Assembly (NCBI GenBank): GCA_024697505.1
Contig: JAILFQ010000150.1
Location: forward strand, 1 to 5,698
Direction of reading: 5' to 3'
Source: Lachnospiraceae bacterium
GTDB lineage: Bacteria > Bacillota > Clostridia > Lachnospirales > Lachnospiraceae
Length of the DNA: 5,698 nucleotides
Part shown: one piece after another, positions 1-5,162 of the stretch
Layout: each line of letters opens with the position of its first letter
How positions within the stretch are numbered: the first letter of the stretch is position 1
Translations under genes and position numbers: made by a program
Notes under the pieces: model-generated
What the model was told of the DNA's origin: nothing
Seen by the model: the letters and a program-made list of their open reading frames with translations, nothing else
Databases searched by the model: none

Positions 1-1
1 A

Positions 2-862
2 AGAGGTGCGGACAGAATGTCTTCTTTCGGAGACTTTATCTCTCTTTCCGACACCTGCGACCTTGCTACCGCAAAGCTTATTAAGAGAGAGGTTTCCGAC
101 GGGATCATTGCTCCGGGATATACAGATGAGGCTCTCGAAATCTTAAAAGCAAAGAAAAAGGGCAATTATGCCATAATAGAAATAGACGAAAACTACGAGC
201 CTGCACCTATCGAGCATAAGCAGGTATTCGGAGTAACTTTCGAGCAGGGAAGAAACAATCTTGAAGTAAATGATGAACTCCTTTCAAACATCATTACAAA
301 CAATAAGGAACTTCCTGAAAGTGCGAAGAACGATCTTAAGATAGCGCTTATTACTCTTAAGTATACTCAGTCCAACTCTGTATGTTATGTTAAGGGCGGA
401 CAGGCTATAGGAATAGGCGCAGGGCAGCAGTCCAGAATACACTGCACACGTCTTGCCGGACAAAAGGCGGACAATTGGTATCTTCGCCAGGCTCCTCAGG
501 TATTAAATCTTCAATTTAATGATACCATCGGAAGAGCAGACAGAGATAATGCCATAGACCTTTACATAGGCGAAGAATATATGGATCTTCTTGCGGACGG
601 AGTCTGGGAAAGGACCTTTAAAGTTAAGCCTCCTGTATTTACCCGCGAGGAAAAGAGAGCATGGCTCGACGGAATGAAAGATGTAGCTCTTGGTTCGGAC
701 GCTTTCTTCCCGTTCGGAGACAATATTGAGCGTGCGGCAAAGAGCGGTGTTAAGTATGTTGCTCAGCCGGGCGGCTCCGTAAGAGACGACAATGTTATAG
801 AAGCGGCCAACAATCACGACATGGTTATGTGCTTCACCGGAATAAGACTTTTCCATCATTAA
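2..862 (+). CDS. purH: AICAR transformylase (PurH/ATIC C-terminal domain), 5'-truncated by window edge
   Basis: This enzyme transfers a formyl group from 10-formyl-tetrahydrofolate to AICAR, making FAICAR, the penultimate step of purine (IMP) synthesis in the cytoplasm. The frame is open to the left edge, so the ATG at 17 is an internal Met: it has no ribosome binding site and family similarity (GADRMSSFGDF) runs through it. The visible 286 residues hold the blocks SNSVCYVKGGQAIGIGAGQQ, SRIHCTRLAGQKA, SDAFFPFGDNIERA and QPGGSVRDD and the terminal IRLFHH. By analogy with human ATIC these supply Asn431, Phe541, Arg588 and His592. The catalytic Lys-His pair (K266/H267) would lie upstream of the window. 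The WYLRQAPQVL stretch and the roughly 55-residue segment before SDAFF match the ATIC-like form and are absent from E. coli/B. subtilis-type PurH. Clostridia often carry this as a stand-alone protein of about 390 aa with a separate IMP cyclohydrolase. Whether a cyclohydrolase domain is fused here cannot be seen. Function confident; domain organisation is inference. Confidence 0.95.
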   Translation, partial: RGADRMSSFGDFISLSDTCDLATAKLIKREVSDGIIAPGYTDEALEILKAKKKGNYAIIEIDENYEPAPIEHKQVFGVTFEQGRNNLEVNDELLSNIITNNKELPESAKNDLKIALITLKYTQSNSVCYVKGGQAIGIGAGQQSRIHCTRLAGQKADNWYLRQAPQVLNLQFNDTIGRADRDNAIDLYIGEEYMDLLADGVWERTFKVKPPVFTREEKRAWLDGMKDVALGSDAFFPFGDNIERAAKSGVKYVAQPGGSVRDDNVIEAANNHDMVMCFTGIRLFHH

Positions 863-875
863 TAAGATTTGAACA

Positions 876-911
876 GGGCTGTTCGCTGATTTTGCGGACA
901 GTCCTTTTTTT
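876..911 (+). terminator. Rho-independent terminator after purH
   Basis: An 11-bp stem (876-886 GGGCTGTTCGC with 894-904 GCGGACAGTCC, two G-U wobbles) closes a 7-nt loop and is followed directly by seven T residues (905-911). It starts 13 nt after the purH stop, so the purH transcript ends here and the peptidase gene downstream is a separate unit. Confidence 0.93.
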
Positions 912-943
912 ATAAAAAATTTAACCATGGCACAGCGGTAAAG

Positions 944-952
944 TGGTATACT
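944..952 (+). promoter_or_regulatory. Extended -10 promoter of the M3 peptidase gene
   Basis: TGGTATACT is an extended -10 element (TG at 944-945, hexamer TATACT at 947-952, one mismatch to TATAAT). No good -35 lies at the usual 17-nt distance (924-929 reads ACCATG). The nearest candidate, TTAACC at 921-926, would leave a 20-nt spacer, so the promoter probably depends on the extended -10. The predicted start near 959 would give a leader of about 27 nt ending in the AGGAG at 975-979. Confidence 0.65.
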
Positions 953-985
953 TTTACTACGAGAAAAAACAGACAGGAGAGAGAT

Positions 986-2683
986 ATGGAACAGTTTAAA
1001 TTTAAAGACATTGAATATGTGCGTCCGGATTTTGACGCCATTAAAAAAGACTTAAGAGAGTATATTGATGCCTTGAAGAAGGCAGCATCATTTGAGGAGA
1101 TAAAAAGACTCTTCCTTGAACAGAACAAAAAAGACGGAGAGTTCTCCACAATGTTTACTGTTGCAAGCATTCGTAACACACTTAATCTTAATGATGAGTT
1201 TTACGATAAAGAAATGCAGTATATTCGCGAGGAGAACGCAAAGCTTATCCCTCTTGAGAAGGAACTTTCCGAAACCATTCTTAAACTCCCTTTCAGAAAA
1301 GAACTTGAAGAGGAATTCGGAAGCCTTTATTTTAAGGATATAGAGGAAAAGAAGAGACTTCTTTCCGAAGACATAATTGAGGATACAATTGAAGAAGGCA
1401 AACTAACCCAGGCTTATCAAAAGACAGCCGGTAAGTGTAAGACCGTTTTCAGAGGCGAAGAGTGCAATTTCTACGGCCTTTTAAAGCATATGCAGTCCAC
1501 AGACAGAGAGGAAAGAAAGGAAGCTTTTAAGGCCTGGGCAGATCTTTACGAGTCTGCTTCCGCAGAACTTGACGATGAGTACGTAAAGCTTGTTGCAATA
1601 AGGGACAGAAAGGCAAAGAAGCTCGGCTTTAAGTCTTATACGGAAATGGCTTATCTTTCCCGCAGCAGATATGACTACAATGCGGAAGATGTGGCCGGGT
1701 TCCGTAAGCAGGTGGTGGATGTAATAGTTCCTGTGGTTGCAGGGTTTTACGAAGCCCAAAGAAAGAGAATAGGTGTAGACAAACTTCATTATTATGATGA
1801 ATTTTTATGCTTCCCGGACGGCAATGCAATGCCTCACGGAACAAAGGACGAGATGGTGGCTGCAGCAAAGGAGATGTACAGGGAACTTTCCAAAGAGACC
1901 GGAGAGTACTTCGACTTTATGACCGAGCACGAACTTTTCGACCTTGATACAAGACCGGGAAAGCATCTTGGCGGTTATTGTACCTTCCTGGAAAAATATA
2001 AGGCACCTTTCATCTTTTCCAATTTTAACGGAACAAGTGCGGATGTAGATGTTCTTACCCACGAGGCAGGTCACGCTTTTGAGGCATACGTGGCATCAAG
2101 AGTTCAGCCTCTTTCAAGCCTTGTATGGTCTACAAGCGAAATAAACGAGATTCATTCCATGTCCATGGAGCTGTTTACACATCCTTGGATGGAGAAGTTC
2201 TTCGGGGAAAAGGCAGACAAATACAGATTCTATCATTTGGTGGATGCGCTTTCTTCCATACCTTATCTTTGTGCTGTTGATGAGTACCAGCACCTTGTAT
2301 ATGCAAAGCCGGAAGCAGATGCCGCAGAACATAGAAAAATGTGGCAGGAAGTAGAAAAGAAGTTCCTTCCGTGGAGAGATTATGACGGAAATGAATTTCT
2401 TGAAGGAGGCGGCTTCTGGATGCAAAAGCAGCATATTTTCCTTTATCCTTTCTATTATGTGGATTATGCTCTTGCCCAGCTTTGTGCTTTCGACCTTTTC
2501 GGTCTCAGCCTTGAAAACAAGGAAGAAGCCTGGAACAACTATATGACTCTTTTAAGACTTGGCGGCAGCAGAGGCTATTTTGAAACTCTTGAAACCGCTC
2601 ATATAAGAAATCCTTTTAAAGAAGGCAATGTTGAAAAGATTGTGGCTTCTGTTGTTAAAGAGATAGAAAAGATGAAATTTTAA
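986..2683 (+). CDS. M3-family oligoendopeptidase (zinc metallopeptidase)
   Basis: This is a 565-aa cytoplasmic zinc endopeptidase that would cleave short peptides, completing intracellular or imported peptide breakdown. The gluzincin motif HEAGH sits at residues 359-363, with His359 and His363 as zinc ligands and Glu360 as catalytic base. Glu388 in NEIHSMSMEL, 25 residues after the second His as in thimet oligopeptidase, is the likely third ligand. Upstream lies the typical GGYCTFLEKYKAPFIFSNF block. Downstream, the H/Y-rich segment GGGFWMQKQHIFLYPFYYVD (from about residue 474) belongs to the substrate-binding wall of the family. No signal peptide or membrane segment is seen. Length and motif spacing fit the M3 subgroup related to, but distinct from, PepF, so I give no symbol. 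The start is supported by AGGAG at 975-979, 6 nt before the ATG. The gene stands alone between a terminator and the serS promoter. No GC-rich terminator follows, only an A/T-rich run at 2676-2693, so some readthrough into the serS leader is possible. Substrate preference cannot be read from sequence. Confidence 0.94.
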   Translation: MEQFKFKDIEYVRPDFDAIKKDLREYIDALKKAASFEEIKRLFLEQNKKDGEFSTMFTVASIRNTLNLNDEFYDKEMQYIREENAKLIPLEKELSETILKLPFRKELEEEFGSLYFKDIEEKKRLLSEDIIEDTIEEGKLTQAYQKTAGKCKTVFRGEECNFYGLLKHMQSTDREERKEAFKAWADLYESASAELDDEYVKLVAIRDRKAKKLGFKSYTEMAYLSRSRYDYNAEDVAGFRKQVVDVIVPVVAGFYEAQRKRIGVDKLHYYDEFLCFPDGNAMPHGTKDEMVAAAKEMYRELSKETGEYFDFMTEHELFDLDTRPGKHLGGYCTFLEKYKAPFIFSNFNGTSADVDVLTHEAGHAFEAYVASRVQPLSSLVWSTSEINEIHSMSMELFTHPWMEKFFGEKADKYRFYHLVDALSSIPYLCAVDEYQHLVYAKPEADAAEHRKMWQEVEKKFLPWRDYDGNEFLEGGGFWMQKQHIFLYPFYYVDYALAQLCAFDLFGLSLENKEEAWNNYMTLLRLGGSRGYFETLETAHIRNPFKEGNVEKIVASVVKEIEKMKF

Positions 2684-2696
2684 AAATTTTTTTCTT

Positions 2697-2719
2697 ACAC
2701 TTGAAAGAAAACGAAGTGT
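2697..2719. repeat. Inverted repeat over the serS -35 region
   Basis: ACACTT at 2697-2702 is the exact reverse complement of AAGTGT at 2714-2719, with an 11-nt A-rich spacer. The left arm overlaps the first two bases of the -35 hexamer and the right arm ends 4 nt before the -10. No U-tract follows the right arm, so a terminator for the peptidase gene is unlikely. It could be an operator-like dyad or chance. Confidence 0.4.
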
Positions 2720-2729
2720 GGGATATAAT
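2701..2729 (+). promoter_or_regulatory. Sigma-A promoter of the serS T-box leader
   Basis: TTGAAA (2701-2706) and a perfect TATAAT (2724-2729) are separated by exactly 17 nt, one mismatch away from full consensus. The transcript should start around A2737, 18 nt after the end of the inverted repeat, giving a leader of about 300 nt before serS. This is the strongest promoter in the window. Confidence 0.88.
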
Positions 2730-2916
2730 CAGTTTTAATCAGATGGTAAGGAAAAATTCGGTTTTTGTAATGTTTCAGAGAGACGGTGTCCGGTGCGAAC
2801 CGCCACAGGAGAAAGCCTTTCCGTTTTCCGGCCGGGAAACCGGGCATCGCGGGCGAAAGTCCGGGGCAGCAGCCCTTATCTGCTAAATTAAGAGGTGGTG
2901 CTTATGGCATCGCAAA

Positions 2917-2947
2917 TTGGGTGGCAACGCGGAACAATCCGTCCCAA
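2917..2947 (+). promoter_or_regulatory. T-box antiterminator with UGGC bulge
   Basis: The canonical antiterminator can be drawn completely. Helix A1 is UUGGG 2917-2921 with CCCAA 2943-2947. The 7-nt bulge is UGGCAAC, 2922-2928. Helix A2 is GCGG 2929-2932 with CCGU 2939-2942, with loop AACAAU. The first four bulge bases, UGGC, pair with 5'-GCCA-3', the 3' end of a tRNA with discriminator G73, as tRNA-Ser has. The bulge differs from the usual UGGNACC by A in place of the first C of the final CC. Confidence 0.9.
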
Positions 2948-2981
2948 GGTTTTGGGGCGTATTGTCCCGCTTATTTTATTT
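2929..2981 (+). terminator. Regulated T-box terminator upstream of serS
   Basis: Bases 2929-2947 pair with 2952-2970 around a GGTT loop: 17 of 19 positions pair (one G-U), with mismatches at 2933/2966 and 2939/2960. A T-rich tail TTATTTTATTT follows at 2971-2981. The stem uses the 3' arms of both antiterminator helices, and TTGGG at 2952-2956 repeats the 5' arm at 2917-2921. The two folds therefore exclude each other, which is the expected on/off switch. Confidence 0.93.
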
Positions 2982-2998
2982 AATAAAGAAAAGCGTTT

Positions 2999-3014
2999 CG
3001 GCAGGGTATTGCCG
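2999..3014 (+). other. Small hairpin before the serS ribosome binding site
   Basis: CGGCA (2999-3003) pairs with TGCCG (3010-3014) around a 6-nt loop, between the T-box terminator and the AGGAGG at 3024-3029. It does not cover the ribosome binding site and has no U-tract, so it is not a terminator. It may protect the 5' end of processed mRNA or have no role. Confidence 0.35.
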
Positions 3015-3033
3015 AAGGCTGCGAGGAGGAAAC

Positions 3034-4314
3034 ATGTTAGATATTAAATTTTTAAGAGAAAATCCGGACATTGTTAAGCAGAATATTAAGAACAAGTTCC
3101 AGGATGCAAAACTTCCGCTTGTGGACGAAGTTATTGCCCTTGACAAGCAGGCAAGAGAAACTCAGCAGGAAGCAGACAATTTAAGAAGCGACCGTAAGAA
3201 GTTTTCCAAGGAAATAGGAGCTTTAATGGCTCAGGGCAAAAAAGAAGAAGCAGAGGAAATGAAGAAAAAGGTCAACGAATCTGCCGAACGCCTTGCGGAA
3301 CTTGAAGCTCTTGAACCTGTACTTGCCGAGAAGATCAAGAAGATAATGATGACAATCCCTAACATTATCGACCCATCCGTTCCTATCGGAAAAGATGACA
3401 GTGAGAACGTGGAAGTTGAAAGATTCGGCGAACCTGTGGTTCCGGATTTTGAAATCCCTTATCATACAGACATTATGGAGAAGCTCCACGGCATAGACCT
3501 TGACAGCGCAAGAAGAGTTGCGGGTAACGGCTTCTACTACCTTATGGGAGATATTGCAAGACTTCATTCCGCAGTTATTTCCTATGCAAGAGACTTTATG
3601 ATCGGCAGAGGCTTTACATACTGTGTACCGCCTTTCATGATCAGAAGCGACGTTGTTACAGGCGTTATGAGCTTTGCCGAAATGGACGCAATGATGTATA
3701 AGATTGAAGGCGAAGACCTTTACCTTATCGGAACCAGCGAACATTCCATGATAGGTAAGTTTATAGACCAGGTTATTCCTGAAGATACACTTCCTCAGAC
3801 TCTTACCAGCTATTCACCATGTTTCCGTAAGGAAAAGGGTGCTCACGGCATAGAGGAAAGAGGCGTTTACCGTATCCACCAGTTTGAAAAGCAGGAAATG
3901 ATAGTTGTGTGCAAGCCGGAAGAATCTCCGATGTGGTTTAATAAGCTCTGGCAGAATACGGTAGATCTTTTCAGATCTTTAGATATTCCTGTCCGTACAC
4001 TTGAGTGCTGCTCCGGAGACCTTGCAGATCTTAAGGTTAAGTCTGTGGACGTGGAAGCATGGTCACCAAGACAGAAGAAATACTTCGAGGTAGGAAGCTG
4101 TTCCAACCTTGGAGATGCTCAGGCAAGAAGACTCAGAATGAGAGTTGTGGGAGAAGGCGGAAAGTATCTTCCTCATACACTTAACAACACTGTTGTGGCT
4201 CCGCCTCGTATGCTTATTGCATTCCTGGAGAACAACTTAAACGAGGACGGCTCCGTAAACATTCCTAAGGTACTTCAGCCTTACATGGGCGGTATGACAA
4301 AACTTGTTCCGTAA
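3034..4314 (+). CDS. serS: Seryl-tRNA synthetase (class II)
   Basis: SerRS charges tRNA-Ser (and tRNA-Sec where present) with serine using ATP in the cytoplasm. The protein has 426 aa, normal for the family. Residues about 27-105 form the charged antiparallel coiled-coil arm that grips the tRNA-Ser variable arm. The class II core follows: TSEH at 234-237 in the serine-binding loop, motif 2 from CFRKEKGAHG (Arg265, Glu267) through RGVYRIHQFEK, the EVGSCSNLGDAQARR block, and motif 3 NNTVVAPPRMLIAFLEN with Arg392. The start is set at ATG 3034 by a perfect AGGAGG at 3024-3029 and by the family N-terminus MLDIKFLREN. The frame extends upstream to 2917, but that stretch is T-box antiterminator RNA. 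Most bacterial enzymes read TAEVP where this one reads TSEHS; TSE-type forms are typical of archaeal and eukaryotic SerRS, so this is a variant lineage and could be one of two SerRS genes in the genome. Expression is T-box controlled. Confidence 0.97.
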   Translation: MLDIKFLRENPDIVKQNIKNKFQDAKLPLVDEVIALDKQARETQQEADNLRSDRKKFSKEIGALMAQGKKEEAEEMKKKVNESAERLAELEALEPVLAEKIKKIMMTIPNIIDPSVPIGKDDSENVEVERFGEPVVPDFEIPYHTDIMEKLHGIDLDSARRVAGNGFYYLMGDIARLHSAVISYARDFMIGRGFTYCVPPFMIRSDVVTGVMSFAEMDAMMYKIEGEDLYLIGTSEHSMIGKFIDQVIPEDTLPQTLTSYSPCFRKEKGAHGIEERGVYRIHQFEKQEMIVVCKPEESPMWFNKLWQNTVDLFRSLDIPVRTLECCSGDLADLKVKSVDVEAWSPRQKKYFEVGSCSNLGDAQARRLRMRVVGEGGKYLPHTLNNTVVAPPRMLIAFLENNLNEDGSVNIPKVLQPYMGGMTKLVP

Positions 4315-4336
4315 ACTTTTGGTAATAAATGATATA

Positions 4337-4372
4337 GACGCAGAGGAGATCTTTCCTCTGCGTCATTTTTTT
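4337..4372 (+). terminator. Rho-independent terminator after serS
   Basis: A perfect 11-bp stem (4337-4347 GACGCAGAGGA with 4354-4364 TCCTCTGCGTC) closes a 6-nt loop and is followed by A and seven T residues (4366-4372). It lies 22 nt after the serS stop and separates serS from the membrane protein gene. Confidence 0.95.
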
Positions 4373-4398
4373 ACTGTAAATAAAACCGCCTTTTTATG

Positions 4399-4427
4399 TG
4401 GAAATTGTGCAATCATGTTGGTATAAT
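4399..4427 (+). promoter_or_regulatory. Extended -10 promoter of the yesL-like/esterase unit
   Basis: A perfect TATAAT at 4422-4427 is preceded by TGG (4419-4421), giving an extended -10. TGGAAA at 4399-4404 is a 4/6 match to the -35 at a 17-nt spacing. The predicted start near 4434 leaves a leader of about 22 nt with AGGAGGG at 4446-4452. Because this start lies downstream of the ATG at 4396, it supports ATG 4456 as the true start of the next gene. Confidence 0.82.
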
Positions 4428-4455
4428 TCTTCCTGTATGGATAATAGGAGGGATT

Positions 4456-5151
4456 ATGAAACTTTTTTCTATAGACGGACCTGTATATAAATTTTTAAGC
4501 AGACTTTGGGATATATTAAGACTGGATCTTTGCTTTGTTATAGGAGCCCTGCCGGCTGCCGCGTATTTTATATGTGCAAATCTTGAAAACGTGCCTTTAC
4601 CGGTAAGCGTTTTGGTGCTTCTTTTCAGTGGCTTTTTTATAGGTGCATCCGCAACAGCATCATTTGTAATAACCCTTAAAATGGCTGCGGAAACCGAGGG
4701 CTACATTTTCAAACCTTTTATTAAGGCATATAAAGAAAACTTTTTAAAAGGGGGAGCCATTGGATCGATTCACGTGCTTTTAATTCAGGCTGCGTTTTTA
4801 AGCTTTCAGATATTTAATGCCACTGAAGACGGCAATACTTATTTTCTGATAATGGCTATACTTTGTACCGTAATGGCGGTTTTTGCTTTTATTTACGCTT
4901 ATCCGCTTACAGCCAGATACGAAAACACAATTCCCGGAACTTTAAAGAATTCCCTAAGGATTTCGGTAAGGTACATAGGAAGAACCCTTCTTGCCGTAAT
5001 TATTGTCGCACTTCTTATTGCGGTGTTCTCCTGGAACTCCACCTTAATATTTATCGGGCTTTTAATCGCTCCGGGCACTATCTTCCTTGCAATAAGCGGT
5101 ATTGTTAATTATATTTTTGCTGACATAGAAAGAAAAAATAAAGAAGAATAG
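4456..5151 (+). CDS. DUF624 / YesL-family membrane protein
   Basis: This is a 231-aa integral membrane protein of unknown biochemical function. It resembles the YesL/DUF624 family in its N-terminal FLSRLWDILRLDLCF segment, the GASATASFVITLKMA motif at about 63-77, and EGYIFKPFIKAYKENF at about 81-96. Hydrophobic segments are seen at about 22-43, 49-74, 101-120, 129-150, 176-193 and 196-219, suggesting five or six membrane spans, with a charged C-terminal tail (DIERKNKEE). No signal peptide is needed. The start is ATG 4456, behind AGGAGGG at 4446-4452; an in-frame ATG at 4396 lies upstream of the predicted transcription start and has no ribosome binding site. YesL relatives often sit among carbohydrate ABC-transporter and polysaccharide-degradation genes. 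Here the only visible partner is the esterase 11 nt downstream, which fits a carbohydrate-related role but does not prove it. Family call good; function unknown. Confidence 0.85.
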   Translation: MKLFSIDGPVYKFLSRLWDILRLDLCFVIGALPAAAYFICANLENVPLPVSVLVLLFSGFFIGASATASFVITLKMAAETEGYIFKPFIKAYKENFLKGGAIGSIHVLLIQAAFLSFQIFNATEDGNTYFLIMAILCTVMAVFAFIYAYPLTARYENTIPGTLKNSLRISVRYIGRTLLAVIIVALLIAVFSWNSTLIFIGLLIAPGTIFLAISGIVNYIFADIERKNKEE

Positions 5152-5162
5152 AGGTAGCTCAA

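Larger units (their letters stand above)
2737..2981 (+). promoter_or_regulatory. Serine T-box leader riboregulator of serS
   Basis: This RNA leader senses the charging state of tRNA-Ser and controls transcription into serS. Elements in order: a Stem I region (about 2742-2830) with the typical distal CAGAGAG (2776-2782) and a GGTGCGAACC apical segment (2792-2801); a GC-rich Stem II region holding two GAAA-capped hairpins (2832-2843 and 2850-2863); a hairpin 2868-2884; a 7-bp hairpin 2895-2913 that fits Stem III; and the antiterminator and terminator given separately. The specifier codon is not settled. AGC at 2814-2816 is preceded by GAA as in well-studied glycine T-boxes, while UCC at 2820-2822 lies in an internal loop if 2750-2755 pairs with 2824-2829 and 2760-2766 with 2811-2817. 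Both codons read serine, matching the downstream gene. The class is clear; the detailed Stem I fold is inference. Confidence 0.93.

Noticed and set aside
17..19. ATG at 17 as the true start of the AICAR transformylase
   Set aside because: The frame is open to the window edge, family similarity continues upstream of it, and no ribosome binding site precedes it.
2676..2693. A/T-only dyad and T-run after the peptidase gene as an intrinsic terminator
   Set aside because: The possible stem has no G-C pairs and would be too weak to be called a terminator.
2702..2983. Two short + strand open frames (61 and 65 codons) inside the serS leader
   Set aside because: They lie wholly within the promoter and T-box RNA, lack ribosome binding sites, and have compositions imposed by GC-rich hairpins.
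2917..3033. In-frame extension of serS to an ATG at 2917
   Set aside because: Bases 2917-2981 are antiterminator/terminator RNA; the added residues do not belong to the SerRS family, and ATG 3034 has a perfect AGGAGG.
4396..4455. Earlier start for the YesL-like protein at 4396
   Set aside because: It lies upstream of the predicted transcription start, overlaps the -35/-10 promoter, and has no ribosome binding site; ATG 4456 has AGGAGGG.
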